64,000 bases of DNA. It comes from Halobacteriovorax sp. DA5. GTDB lineage: Bacteria; Bdellovibrionota; Bacteriovoracia; Bacteriovoracales; Bacteriovoracaceae. The stretch's first letter is position 1, and the number at the start of each line of letters is the position of its first letter. A program made the translations under genes and the position numbers. Location: positions 1 through 64,000 of the forward strand of contig NZ_PPDJ01000003.1 of assembly GCF_002903145.1 (NCBI RefSeq), in the 5' to 3' direction. The notes under the pieces were generated by a model. That model searched no databases. It had not been told where the DNA came from and saw only the letters and a list, made by a program, of their open reading frames with translations. This document shows, piece by piece, positions 9,613 through 18,471 of the stretch.

Positions 9613-10200
9613 GTGAAAATATTTTATCTATCAAAGTCCACAATCAACTTTATTATAGTAGTAGCATTTCTATTATTACTATTATTCGGCTTTTATTTAT
9701 TCTTATTTTTCTTTGTTATTGTAGGATTATTTCTTTTCTTATTTAGAAGAAAATTGAGCTCATTCAAAGAAGACCAAGTTACAACTCGTGGCTCTATCTA
9801 TGCGCCTGTAACAGGAAAGGTTATTGGTATTAATAAAATTTCTAATGAAGTTTCAGAGTTATCAATAAGAATGGGACTATTGAGTGGATATGGGATATAT
9901 TTACCAATTTCAGCGAGAGTAAATAACGTGATCTTCAAAGATAAAGACTTTGGAACAAAAGTTACGTTAGAAGACTCTAATGAGAGAAAGATTAGATTGT
10001 ATTTTATAAATTCATTTTTTAAACGTGACCCAGAGTTAATTGTACTACCGGGAGACCTAGGAAGAAGGCAAGTTGATATTGGCTTTTATCCATTTGGTGC
10101 TACCGTCAAGATGCAAGTTGAAAACTCTGAACTCCTCGTGGCCGTTAATGAAAAGGTTAGGGGTGGAGAAACGATAGTAGGTCGCTACTTAGAAGAATAA
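9613..10200 (+). CDS. Phosphatidylserine decarboxylase-like membrane protein lacking the pyruvoyl serine
   Basis: Two hydrophobic segments (about 10-45) are followed by a short domain resembling the archaeal-type Psd core: APVTGKVIGI (64-73), a LPISARVNNV block where Psd proteins have their VHVxRxPxxG motif, and a C-terminal FGATV (161-165) before GGETIVG. In active Psd proteins the FGS serine becomes the pyruvoyl cofactor. Here the residue is Ala163 (seen). It may be a non-catalytic relative, or it may use another chemistry. It sits 11 bases before pssA, the gene making the phosphatidylserine substrate, which supports a lipid role. Start is GTG without a clear Shine-Dalgarno. Confidence 0.6.
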   Translation: MKIFYLSKSTINFIIVVAFLLLLLFGFYLFLFFFVIVGLFLFLFRRKLSSFKEDQVTTRGSIYAPVTGKVIGINKISNEVSELSIRMGLLSGYGIYLPISARVNNVIFKDKDFGTKVTLEDSNERKIRLYFINSFFKRDPELIVLPGDLGRRQVDIGFYPFGATVKMQVENSELLVAVNEKVRGGETIVGRYLEE

Positions 10201-10211
10201 AAGGAATTCAA

Positions 10212-10973
10212 ATGACTAGATATGACGGACAACCACATAAACTAACTTTTTTCTTACCTAATATATTTACTGCTTTAAATATGGGCTGCGGTTTCGCATC
10301 AATTATCATGGCCATGAAGGGAATGTTTTATCCTGCATGTATGATTCTACTATTAGGTGCAATTTTTGATAGTGTTGATGGGAGAGTTGCACGTTTGACT
10401 GGTACTCAGTCTCAATTTGGTGAACAATTTGATTCAATTAGTGATGTCATCTCTTTTGGGATGGCGCCGGCTTTAATTATCTATTTTAAGTTCTTTCAAA
10501 ACTTAGGTCGTCCGGGAATGGTGATTTCATTCTTATATCTACTTTGTGGTGCTCTAAGACTTGCAAGATTTAATGCTAATATTAATAAGGTTCCATCTAA
10601 TTATTTCCAAGGTCTTCCAATTCCAGGAGGAGCACTTGCGATTATTGGATTTATAATGGTAACGCTGGAGTTTAACTTTGGTGAGTATCAAAGTTATTAC
10701 GCTGCTGCATATGTAATTTTCTATTCCCTACTAATGATCTCAAATATTCCGTTTAATTCGTTTAAAAACTCGGATTACGTAAGAAAAAATCGCCGCAAGG
10801 TCCTTGCATTAATTCTTCTCATTCTAGTATTAATCCTTATTTACGAGCAACTAATGATTTTTGTGCTGATTACTGCCTATGTTGTTGGATGTTTAGTGTA
10901 TAATATTTTTAATAAGGATACTAAAGTTGAACTATTCGACTGGGAAGAAAAAGATGAAGAAAGCGAGTCTTAA
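10212..10973 (+). CDS. pssA: CDP-diacylglycerol-serine O-phosphatidyltransferase
   Basis: Membrane enzyme that makes phosphatidylserine from CDP-diacylglycerol and serine. It has the complete CDP-alcohol phosphatidyltransferase motif: D56-G, AR at 60-61, then G70, D74 and D78, with the spacing D-G-x2-A-R-x8-G-x3-D-x3-D. About seven or eight membrane segments are visible. At 253 residues it is the Bacillus-type PssA, not the E. coli PLD-type. The Shine-Dalgarno AAGGA precedes the ATG. Its 3' end overlaps the next gene. Confidence 0.95.
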   Translation: MTRYDGQPHKLTFFLPNIFTALNMGCGFASIIMAMKGMFYPACMILLLGAIFDSVDGRVARLTGTQSQFGEQFDSISDVISFGMAPALIIYFKFFQNLGRPGMVISFLYLLCGALRLARFNANINKVPSNYFQGLPIPGGALAIIGFIMVTLEFNFGEYQSYYAAAYVIFYSLLMISNIPFNSFKNSDYVRKNRRKVLALILLILVLILIYEQLMIFVLITAYVVGCLVYNIFNKDTKVELFDWEEKDEESES

Positions 10974-11928
10974 AAAACTCTTAATTTGTACATTATTAAT
11001 TGTTAGTGGGAAGAGTTTCTCTGTTGATTTTAATCAACCTCTACCTGGTGAACTAGACTCATCAACTTCTCCTTATGAAAATGATAACGGTACAAGTGAA
11101 GAAGAAGATAAGAACTCATTTCCAAATATTTTTGGTTCAACACCTCAGCAGTATACTGAAGAAGAGCTAAAAAATGCAGTAATGAACTCGCAAGATAAAG
11201 AGTGGCTAAAAACAGCTACTGATGAAGGTTCAATTCTGATAGACCCAAGTCCGAATTCATATGTTGAGTATAAAACAGAAGACTTATTAAGAGATATGTA
11301 TCAGAAAGCTGATACTCAAATTGGCTTTACGTATATCTACGATACTTTTGACTACGCTGATAGCACGGGAACTTTTGAGTCGACTTTCCAAAGTGATGAC
11401 TCAGCGGCTGACTCTGTTCAAGCAGGTTACTTAACATTTAACTATAGAAAATATTTTCAACGAAATATTGTCTCTACTTTCTTTCAAGGAAATCTTGGAG
11501 TTTCATTCAACTCTGGAAAAGGAAAGTTTGGAGACGGCTCTCTTTCTCGTACAACGTTTAACCTATGGCTATTTCCAATTGATTTAAACCTTGGGGCAAA
11601 ATTAAATTTTGGAAAGAAAGTATCAATAACAGCACAAGGTGGAGCTGTGGTTGCTCCAATATGGCAAAACAGAGATGACCGTGAGCAAGGCGATGATGAT
11701 AAAGATATTCGCCAAGTAGGTTATGGTTATAATGCTTCTGCTTCAATTGATTTTTCAATTTATAATATCTTCCCAAACTTTGGAATGGATCTTAAAAAGT
11801 TCAGTGATGTTAGTGATATGAGCATTAGCCTCATGGCCAAAACCATGGATATTTCAGGATTTAAAAGAGAAGACTTTAGCGTAAGTGGAATGTCTTTTGG
11901 GATAGGTTTCAACTTTGAGTATCTATAA
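10954..11928 (+). CDS. Exported beta-barrel-like protein, unknown function
   Basis: I do not recognise a family. I chose ATG 10954, which gives a clean signal peptide (KKASLKKLLICTLLIVSG, cleavage near KSFS). The upstream TTG at 10927 would prepend nine polar residues. After cleavage come an acidic Ser/Asp-rich stretch (about 30-110) and then alternating polar/aromatic beta-strand-like segments ending in an aromatic-rich stretch (about 165-324), typical of an outer-membrane barrel. The start overlaps pssA by 20 bases and the end overlaps truA by 14, so it belongs to the same transcript. Confidence 0.7.
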   Translation: MKKASLKKLLICTLLIVSGKSFSVDFNQPLPGELDSSTSPYENDNGTSEEEDKNSFPNIFGSTPQQYTEEELKNAVMNSQDKEWLKTATDEGSILIDPSPNSYVEYKTEDLLRDMYQKADTQIGFTYIYDTFDYADSTGTFESTFQSDDSAADSVQAGYLTFNYRKYFQRNIVSTFFQGNLGVSFNSGKGKFGDGSLSRTTFNLWLFPIDLNLGAKLNFGKKVSITAQGGAVVAPIWQNRDDREQGDDDKDIRQVGYGYNASASIDFSIYNIFPNFGMDLKKFSDVSDMSISLMAKTMDISGFKREDFSVSGMSFGIGFNFEYL

Positions 11929-12679
11929 AGTTACTTTTTCATACGATGGAACTAATTACTTTGGTTGGCAAAAACAAATTGGCCAACAAAGTATTCAAGG
12001 TGAGATCGAAAGAGTTTTAAAGCAAATTTCAAAATCGGATGAGTTACAAGTTGTAGGTTGCGGAAGAACAGATACAGGTGTTCACGCTGTCTATCAAGTT
12101 ACTCGTATAACTCTTGCTATTGATATTGATCCAAAAGCTTTAATGCGTGCATTAAATAGCCAGTTACCAGAGGAAATTAGAGTTATTGACTCCGAATTTG
12201 CCCCTGAAGATTTTCAACCAGTATTCAATTCAAAGAGTAAGACATATCGCTATGTATTTTCTCTTAAAAGAGAATCAAATCCGTTTTTGAAAAACTATGT
12301 GACCTATCTAGGAAAGCAACTGAGCCTCGATAAGTTAAATGAAGCTTGCCAGCTTTTTATTGGTGAGCATAACTTCGAAGGCTTTTCCACAAAAGGTACT
12401 CCCGTAAAGTCGACAGTTAGAAAAGTGACTAGTTGCGCAATAAAAGAGAGTCAAATGAGCTATGGTCCAGGCTTACAAGAAGATGTCCTGATCTTAGAAA
12501 TCACAGGTAATGGGTTTCTAAAGCAGATGGTTCGTCTGATCGTTTCAAGTATTTGGTCGTACGCTCAAGGCAAGATTTCAAAAGAAGTTATTGTGAAACA
12601 ATTGACTGAGCCAAGTACTGAAAAGGTCGCTCCGACCGCACCGCCACAGGGCCTATTTTTGGTTAAGGTTGAGTATTAG
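11915..12679 (+). CDS. truA: tRNA pseudouridine(38-40) synthase TruA
   Basis: Isomerises uridines 38-40 of the tRNA anticodon arm. Seen: FSYDGTNYFGWQ (8-19), catalytic motif CGRTDTGVHA with Asp53, the HNFEGFS block and the C-terminal GNGFLKQMVR. The length of 254 residues is normal. The start is TTG, inside the last codons of the preceding gene, and the N-terminus aligns with the family at this codon. Confidence 0.95.
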   Translation: MSIYKVTFSYDGTNYFGWQKQIGQQSIQGEIERVLKQISKSDELQVVGCGRTDTGVHAVYQVTRITLAIDIDPKALMRALNSQLPEEIRVIDSEFAPEDFQPVFNSKSKTYRYVFSLKRESNPFLKNYVTYLGKQLSLDKLNEACQLFIGEHNFEGFSTKGTPVKSTVRKVTSCAIKESQMSYGPGLQEDVLILEITGNGFLKQMVRLIVSSIWSYAQGKISKEVIVKQLTEPSTEKVAPTAPPQGLFLVKVEY

Positions 12680-12703
12680 GCCAATTGAAACCCCTTATAT
12701 TCA

Positions 12704-12732
12704 TTGACTTTTTGCCATATTCTAGCTAATTT
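12704..12732 (+). promoter_or_regulatory. Candidate promoter of tig
   Basis: TTGACT (12704-12709), 17-bp spacer, TAATTT (12727-12732) in the 103-base gap before tig. A good sigma70-like match by eye. Shine-Dalgarno GTGAGGA lies just before the tig ATG. Confidence 0.45.
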
Positions 12733-12782
12733 CGGCTATTCATAATGTTAATATTGTCGCATAGCGAAGTGAGGATTTATTC

Positions 12783-14063
12783 ATGACTTATAAAGTAGAA
12801 CAAGTTAATGACTGCACAAAAAAATTATCTTTTTCATTCGAAAACTTAGATCTAACTGAACAAATTACTGTTGCTCTTAAAGAGAAACAAAAATCAGTTT
12901 CAATCAAAGGTTTCAGAAAAGGTAAAGCGCCAATCGCTATGGTTGAGAAACTATACCGTCCACAGGTTGAAGGTGATGCTCTAAATCGTTTCGTTCAAAA
13001 GGAATTATTTGAAGCAATTAATAAAGAAGATCTTAAAGTAGTTGGATACCCTAACTTTGAAAATATGGATTACAAAGATGGAAAGTCTGTATCATTTGAT
13101 GCAGTAGTTGAAATCTTCCCAACTGTTGAGCTTAAAGATTACTCAAAGCTTTCTTTCACAAAAGATGCTGTTGAAGTAACTGAAGAAGATGTTGAAAAAG
13201 TACGTAAGAACTACCTAGCTCCAAGAGCAGAAATGGTAGAAGCTGCTGAAGGTACAGCACTAGCTAATGGACTATTCGCAGTTATGAACTTCGAAGGTGA
13301 AAAAGCTGATGGTGAAAAACCAGAAAATATGAAAGGTGAAGAGTACCTTCTAGAGATCGGTTCTGGACAATTTATTCCAGGTTTCGAAGATCAAATGGTT
13401 GGTATGAAAGCAGGTGAAAAGAAAACTTTAGAAGTTACTTTTCCATCTGAGTACCACGTAGAAGAGCTTAAAGAAGCAAATGTTAAGTTCCACGTTGAAC
13501 TTCTAGAAATTAAAGAAAGAAAACTTCCAGATTTTACTGACGAAGTAGCTAAAGAATTAGGATTTGAATCAGTTGAAGATTTCAAAGTAAAAACAAAAGA
13601 AAACCTAACTAAGCAAAATGAAAGACAAGCAGCTGAAAAGTTAAACCAAGAAATTCTTGAAAAACTAATCTCTGAAAATAGCTTTGATGTTCCAACTACT
13701 ATGGTTGCTCAACAAAAAGAACACCTAAAGAACGACCTTGCTAACAACCTTAAGCAACAAGGTTTCACTGAAGATATGCTAGGTGAGTACTTTGAGAAGT
13801 GGGCAGGTGACTTAGATGAAAAAGCTCTTTTCCAAGTTAAGTCTGGTCTAATCCTTGATCACCTTGCAAGCAAGTTTGAAGTTGAATCAACAGATGCTGA
13901 CTTTGATGCAAAAATCGAAGAAAGTGCAAGCCTTTCAGGTCTAACTGCTGACCAAGTAAAAGAATTCTACACAAGAGATGAGCGTATGAAAGCAAACCTT
14001 ATGTATGCTATCCGTGAAGAAAAAACTTTTGCAAAACTTCACTCAGAATTAAAAATTAAATAA
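12783..14063 (+). CDS. tig: Trigger factor (ribosome-associated chaperone / prolyl isomerase)
   Basis: Binds the ribosome tunnel exit at L23 and shields nascent chains. Three domains are visible: N-terminal ribosome-binding domain with the GFRKGKAP signature (43-50), an FKBP-type PPIase domain (about 155-245, with GSGQFIPGFEDQMVGMKAGE), and the helical C-terminal chaperone arms (about 255-426). The length is typical. It is not next to clpP-clpX-lon, its common partners. It has its own promoter and a strong terminator, so it is probably monocistronic. Confidence 0.97.
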   Translation: MTYKVEQVNDCTKKLSFSFENLDLTEQITVALKEKQKSVSIKGFRKGKAPIAMVEKLYRPQVEGDALNRFVQKELFEAINKEDLKVVGYPNFENMDYKDGKSVSFDAVVEIFPTVELKDYSKLSFTKDAVEVTEEDVEKVRKNYLAPRAEMVEAAEGTALANGLFAVMNFEGEKADGEKPENMKGEEYLLEIGSGQFIPGFEDQMVGMKAGEKKTLEVTFPSEYHVEELKEANVKFHVELLEIKERKLPDFTDEVAKELGFESVEDFKVKTKENLTKQNERQAAEKLNQEILEKLISENSFDVPTTMVAQQKEHLKNDLANNLKQQGFTEDMLGEYFEKWAGDLDEKALFQVKSGLILDHLASKFEVESTDADFDAKIEESASLSGLTADQVKEFYTRDERMKANLMYAIREEKTFAKLHSELKIK

Positions 14064-14067
14064 TACC

Positions 14068-14095
14068 TTTGGGCCCGCTTTTAGCGGGCCTTTTA
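14068..14095 (+). terminator. Terminator of tig
   Basis: GGCCCGCT (14072-14079) pairs with AGCGGGCC (14083-14090) over a TTT loop, followed by TTTT. Confidence 0.88.
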
Positions 14096-14157
14096 GTTCC
14101 GTCTTCAAATTTTTATAAATTCTAATATAATTAATCATATTTATTATAGGAGAGTTT

Positions 14158-14904
14158 ATGAAATATCTTAGTTTCTTATTTGTTTTATCTACCTTAGTAA
14201 GTTGTGCTCAACTTGATTACAATATTCCAACTTCTCGTATGGATGGACCTGAGACAACAGGTGGACTAGGACAATTTGATGTCGCAATAGGGGTCGCTAG
14301 TGGTTATGATGTTGATCTAGCAGAAGGCTATGATTTTATAATTAGCGGAACAACAACTGATGAGTCTGTAAGTGGACCTGAGCCATTACTTACCTTCAAA
14401 GGGAATGTTGGACTCTTGCCAAGACTAGATATTGGCCTACAAACTTATCCTGATACTTCTGACCTATTAAAAGTAAAATATCAATTTATTGGTGGAGATA
14501 GAAAGACAGTTGGTTTAAAGATGTCTGTGCAAGGAGAGTTTGGTTTTGGTTATCATGAAGATGGATCTTTAAATACTGATTCAACGGTATATACAACAGA
14601 TTTAAAGGCCAAGTCTCTAGGAGCTTCGTTAAATATTGGTTACCGTGTGAATCCATCGATGCTATTTTACTTAAATACAATATTTATGGAATATAAAGTT
14701 GATGGAGTTCTTAAAGATGGTGCGACGGTTTCTTATGATGGACAACAGTCTCCAGAAGTTATCTTAGTTCTACCTGGAGTACGATTTGATTTCGATAGTG
14801 CGTATGTTCAAGTGGAGACAGGCTATTCATTTTTAAACTCTTCTTATGAAGATAGAAATTCTGATGATTTCACATATGGTCTAAGTTTAGGTTATACGTT
14901 TTAA
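14158..14904 (+). CDS. Lipoprotein with predicted beta-barrel, unknown function
   Basis: The signal peptide ends in a lipobox LVSC with the acylated Cys at residue 16. The following residue is Ala, so outer-membrane sorting is expected. The remaining 230 residues alternate in beta-strand fashion and end with GLSLGYTF, a C-terminal aromatic typical of outer-membrane barrels. A lipidated N-terminus on a barrel-like protein is unusual but known. Shine-Dalgarno AGGAGAG precedes the ATG. It is flanked by terminators, hence monocistronic. No function can be inferred. Confidence 0.7.
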   Translation: MKYLSFLFVLSTLVSCAQLDYNIPTSRMDGPETTGGLGQFDVAIGVASGYDVDLAEGYDFIISGTTTDESVSGPEPLLTFKGNVGLLPRLDIGLQTYPDTSDLLKVKYQFIGGDRKTVGLKMSVQGEFGFGYHEDGSLNTDSTVYTTDLKAKSLGASLNIGYRVNPSMLFYLNTIFMEYKVDGVLKDGATVSYDGQQSPEVILVLPGVRFDFDSAYVQVETGYSFLNSSYEDRNSDDFTYGLSLGYTF

Positions 14905-14907
14905 ATA

Positions 14908-14938
14908 AAGAAAAAGCCGCTGAGAGCGGCTTTTTTTA
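14908..14938. terminator. Bidirectional terminator between convergent genes
   Basis: AAAAAGCCGCT pairs with AGCGGCTTTTT around GAG, with T-runs on both strands. It overlaps the stop codon of the minus-strand gene (14936-14938). Confidence 0.87.
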
Positions 14939-15595
14939 TTCTTGAATTTCATTCATTTCATATATTACGTCGTATTTCTTACCAGTAAAATCTGTCTTCA
15001 CAATATTTTCACCTTCACAGAAAAAATTTGATGCAGATGCCTTGTATCTTTTCTTTGTATTTGCATCCATTGCATTTAAAGCTAGGTCTACTTTACGACA
15101 TTCCTTATTTCCTACAATTACTTTTGATACACTTTCAATGTCCATATAGCTTGAACAATAGTAATCAAGGTGAGGAGCGTCTTTTTCAGAAGTTGTGCTG
15201 TTAAATCTAATACTATCTAAGTTAGATACACCTCTCATAAGAGTGCGACCAAACTTACTAATATCTTCATTTTTATCGTGGAACTGTTTATAGTCACCTT
15301 CAATAACATTAGAATAGAATTTTCCAGTAGCATAACCAGCTTTAATAAACTTTTTACCACTTTTGATTTGCTCTTGTTTTGCAACTCTTAGCATTTCAAA
15401 ACATTTGTTAAAACTATATCTTTCAGCTTCTTTTACAGAGCCACTCCCTCCACCGCTTAAGATAGACGCCAGTCCATTTCTTAAGTTATTTGACTGAGAT
15501 GGTGATAGGTTTAAATTCGCAGTTAGGTTATCAAATAGATCTGCTTGGGCCGTAGCGCTTGTCAGTAAAATAGCTGTAAGTAGTAGTCGTTTCAT
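14936..15595 (-). CDS. Exported protein of unknown function
   Basis: I chose the ATG at 15595, six codons inside the longest frame, because it has GAGG at good spacing and starts the signal peptide KRLLLTAILLTSATAQA (cleavage after AQA). The mature part is about 200 residues, with a Gly-Ser-Gly-rich spot near residues 48-55 and Cys in the mature chain (seen in KCFEM, YCSSY, KECRK and FFCEG), consistent with disulfides in the periplasm. No known domain is recognised. It stands alone between terminator-flanked units. Confidence 0.65.
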   Translation of the reverse strand: MKRLLLTAILLTSATAQADLFDNLTANLNLSPSQSNNLRNGLASILSGGGSGSVKEAERYSFNKCFEMLRVAKQEQIKSGKKFIKAGYATGKFYSNVIEGDYKQFHDKNEDISKFGRTLMRGVSNLDSIRFNSTTSEKDAPHLDYYCSSYMDIESVSKVIVGNKECRKVDLALNAMDANTKKRYKASASNFFCEGENIVKTDFTGKKYDVIYEMNEIQE

Positions 15596-15699
15596 AGGTA
15601 TTCCTCTTCTCATTTAAAGTGTGATCACAGGAATATTAACGAAAAATGCTGCTCAAATGGTCAAATTTGGAAAATTTACTAGGGGTGTATAGATAATAC

Positions 15700-15719
15700 T
15701 CAAGCCCCTAAGGGCTTGA
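15700..15719 (-). terminator. Hairpin after the tyrosine-catabolism operon, probable terminator
   Basis: CAAGCCC pairs with GGGCTTG around a 4-base loop, ten bases past the stop of the last operon gene. The minus-strand tail is T-containing but not a clean T-run. Confidence 0.5.
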
Positions 15720-15728
15720 AATTATTAA

Positions 15729-16358
15729 TTATTTTTGAATTTGTGCCTTCATTAGGCGCTCGATTTGTACTCTGTGATCACAGACGATCCAGTCATTTCC
15801 AGCACCTCTACCCATTGGAGCATACTTGTCTTGGTCTATACGGCCTTGATCTAGAAGTTCGTCTTCAACATGAACTCTAACGACTTCACCTGTTACAAAT
15901 GTTCCAGTTCCTGGCACATCACCGTAGCTTAAAGTATCTCTGAGTTTACATTCAAAATGGATTGGAGATTCTTTCATTCTCTTTGGTGTAACAACTTCAG
16001 AATCTAGCTCTGTCAGCTTTGCGAAATCAAATTCAGATTCACCATGAGGTAATTCAGTTGAACATAGATTTACTTTTTCATAATTATGTTGAGTTACAAA
16101 ATTTACGACAAATTCTTTTTGACGAAGAATATTTTTAAGAGTGTCTTTTTGTTCCCCATCGCTTGAACGAATCATTGGAGTGAAGCCTATGATCATTGGA
16201 TTTGCACTTACCACAGTAAAGAATGAGAAGGGTGCAATATTACTTGTACCATCTTCATTTACAGTTGAAACAACTGCAATCGGTCTTGGAACGACTGATC
16301 CTATTAGTAGTTTGTAGTTATCTTTAAAGTCTTGTTTTGTTGTATCAAAAATTGCCAT
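15729..16358 (-). CDS. Flavin reductase-like, FMN-binding split-barrel protein
   Basis: Member of the flavin-reductase-like (DIM6/NTAB) family. Seen: the N-terminal YKLLIGSVVPRPIAVVSTVNEDG block, SNIAPFSFFTVVSANPMIIGF, and the SSDGEQKDTLKN segment that contact FMN in relatives. The length of 209 residues is usual. It starts two bases after the homogentisate-dioxygenase-like gene, so it belongs to that operon. Relatives often occur in aromatic-degradation operons, but the substrate is unknown. It could supply reduced flavin to an oxygenase or be a flavin-dependent oxidoreductase itself. Confidence 0.82.
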   Translation of the reverse strand: MAIFDTTKQDFKDNYKLLIGSVVPRPIAVVSTVNEDGTSNIAPFSFFTVVSANPMIIGFTPMIRSSDGEQKDTLKNILRQKEFVVNFVTQHNYEKVNLCSTELPHGESEFDFAKLTELDSEVVTPKRMKESPIHFECKLRDTLSYGDVPGTGTFVTGEVVRVHVEDELLDQGRIDQDKYAPMGRGAGNDWIVCDHRVQIERLMKAQIQK

Positions 16359-16360
16359 AA

Positions 16361-17467
16361 TTACATCCAGCTTTTCCAGTAGTCTTTGTTTTCATTTTCT
16401 TCAAACCATTTAGTTGGTTTTAAAGGATAGCGAGTATCAACCATGACAGCGTACTCATCCGTGTATAATTTGTCTTCACCTGCTTCAAAGGCTTTTGGGT
16501 GTGGCCCATGGTGAACACCTTGAGGGTGGAATGTTAAAGCACCTGCATCGATATTATCGCGAGAGAAGAAGTTTCCTTGGTGATAGAAAAGTACTTCGTC
16601 AAAATCAATATTTGAATGATAGAAAGGAACTTTTAAAACTTTATGTTTCTTATCCTCAAGAGGTCTTTCAACAAATGAGCAAACAACAAAGTTCTTTGCT
16701 ACGAACGTTGTGTGTCCCGATGGAGGAACATGGTAGCGATGACTCATAATAGGGCAGATATCATAAATAGAAATCTTCCATGGGTAGACAGATCCCTTCC
16801 ATCCTTTTGCAGTAAGTGGGTTAAATGGATAGGTGATTGTTGTAATCTCTCCAAGCCTTTTTACTCTAACTTTATACTCCGGCCAATCTTGATCAGAGCC
16901 CAGAGCTGCTTCTGGAGTGAACTTTGCTGTTTGGTCATAGAGAGCGTTAGGGCCTAGAAGTCCACGAGATGGTTCTTCAAATTCAGATCGAGATTCAACT
17001 TGAAAGAACTTGGCAGCTTGAGAGATTTTAATTGTATATGTTGTTCCACGAGGGATGACAATATAGTCACCTTTAACAAATGGAACATAACCATAGATTG
17101 TTTCAAAAGTACCGCTACCTTCGTGAACAAAGTAGAGCTCATCAAAGTCGGCATTTCTTAAGAAATAATCAAGTGACTTTGTTAAATGGCCAAGACTTAG
17201 TTCACAATCATTATTTGTTAGGATTGCACGAAAATCATCTTGTAGGTCTTTATGACTAAAAAGTGAAGGAAGATTTTTTGGTTTTAAATCACCCGAAATA
17301 TCAGTCCAGTTAACTGGAGGTTGAGTATGATAGAGTTGACTTACACGACCAAAGAAACCATTACGTCCGTGTTCTTCTTCGTATAAACCTTCTGGAATAT
17401 CAACATGAGCTTGCTTTGTGTATACACCACTTGCTTTAAAGCTTTCCATTTTATTATCCGTTGCCAT
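16361..17467 (-). CDS. hmgA: Homogentisate 1,2-dioxygenase-like protein
   Basis: Cupin-type Fe(II) dioxygenase expected to open the homogentisate ring to maleylacetoacetate. Two cupin halves are visible. The N-terminal half has ELYFVHEGSGTFET (about 110-123) and VKGDYIVIPRGTTY. The C-terminal half has FYHSNIDFDEVLFY (His284, Asp290/Glu291) and HPQGVHHGPHP (His319/320), which correspond to the family's metal-binding HxxxxxE and PHGP motifs. At 368 residues it is shorter than the classic enzyme (about 430). The ATG overlaps the stop of the fumarylacetoacetase-like gene (TAATG), so the two are coupled. A related short-type dioxygenase with another substrate cannot be excluded. Confidence 0.85.
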   Translation of the reverse strand: MATDNKMESFKASGVYTKQAHVDIPEGLYEEEHGRNGFFGRVSQLYHTQPPVNWTDISGDLKPKNLPSLFSHKDLQDDFRAILTNNDCELSLGHLTKSLDYFLRNADFDELYFVHEGSGTFETIYGYVPFVKGDYIVIPRGTTYTIKISQAAKFFQVESRSEFEEPSRGLLGPNALYDQTAKFTPEAALGSDQDWPEYKVRVKRLGEITTITYPFNPLTAKGWKGSVYPWKISIYDICPIMSHRYHVPPSGHTTFVAKNFVVCSFVERPLEDKKHKVLKVPFYHSNIDFDEVLFYHQGNFFSRDNIDAGALTFHPQGVHHGPHPKAFEAGEDKLYTDEYAVMVDTRYPLKPTKWFEENENKDYWKSWM

Positions 17468-18471
17468 TACTTAGTACCTCTTTTTGGTCCTATTTTATTA
17501 GTTAGCTTTCCAATACCTTCAACTTCAAGAGTGATTTCATCACCTGGTTTTAGCCAGCGATCGATCTCTAGACCACAACCAGTACCAACTGTTCCTGAAC
17601 CGAAAAGATCCCCTGATAATACCCATTCATCTTGAGAGACGTGAGCTATCATTTGTGCCCAAGTATAGTGAGAATCACCAGAAAAACCTTCTGACCATTT
17701 TTCACCATTTACAGTTGCAGTCATTTTAAGATTTGGTTCTTTAAAATCAAACTCATCAAATGTTGTAATAACTGGTCCAATTACTGAACAGAAGTCTTTT
17801 CCTTTTGCAGGGCCTAGACGTACGGCCATTTCTTTCTTTTGAATATCACGAGCTGAAATATCATTTAGAATTGTGAATCCAAAAATGTGATCTTTTGCAT
17901 CTTCTTCGCGAATATTGATACCATCTTTAGCAATGACCATTCCTAGCTCTAATTCGTAATCAAGAATGTTAGTGTAATGTGGCCATAAGACTTCTTGGTT
18001 GTGTCCAATAAATCCATGAGTCGGTCCTTTATAGTATGCAGGAATTTCATACCATGCTTCAGGAATTGCCTCGTTTCTTTTTTTGAATCCAGCCGCTACA
18101 TGTTTTTCATGTGCATAGAAGTCGCGATAGTTAGGGATTTTATCTATTGGTGTTTTTAAATTAATTTCATCAGACTTAAATGCAATTGGAGTCCCATCTT
18201 TAAGAGTTAGATCTCCAACTTTTTCTAAGAATAAATATAGTCCGTAACATTCACCAAGAAAGTCGATAGGATCATCTTTTGTTTGAAGAATTTGTAAAAG
18301 GGAAGGAGGGCAAGTGTGATTTGCTCTTTGCCAAAAGTTAAAATATCCTTCTCTTTCATAGTCACATGCCCAAACGTTATTTGGATCAATAACTAGTCCA
18401 TTATCTAATAAAATACCTAGTCTTGGTTCTGGACGATGAGTTCCATGATTTACATATTGGCAGATTTTCAT
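17467..18471 (-). CDS. fahA: Fumarylacetoacetate hydrolase family protein
   Basis: Expected to split fumarylacetoacetate to fumarate and acetoacetate, the last step of tyrosine degradation. Seen: the FAH catalytic region with DYELELGMVIAKDG (about 160-173), containing the metal-binding acidic residues, FTILNDISARDIQ, and LGPAKGKDFCSVIGP, then GSGTVGTGCG and EVEGIGKLTNKIG at the end. At 334 residues it is a mid-length FAH-family member, shorter than eukaryotic FAH. Neighbouring hmgA makes this assignment more likely than the many other FAH-family hydrolases. Its start overlaps the aminotransferase stop by four bases. Confidence 0.87.
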   Translation of the reverse strand: MKICQYVNHGTHRPEPRLGILLDNGLVIDPNNVWACDYEREGYFNFWQRANHTCPPSLLQILQTKDDPIDFLGECYGLYLFLEKVGDLTLKDGTPIAFKSDEINLKTPIDKIPNYRDFYAHEKHVAAGFKKRNEAIPEAWYEIPAYYKGPTHGFIGHNQEVLWPHYTNILDYELELGMVIAKDGINIREEDAKDHIFGFTILNDISARDIQKKEMAVRLGPAKGKDFCSVIGPVITTFDEFDFKEPNLKMTATVNGEKWSEGFSGDSHYTWAQMIAHVSQDEWVLSGDLFGSGTVGTGCGLEIDRWLKPGDEITLEVEGIGKLTNKIGPKRGTK

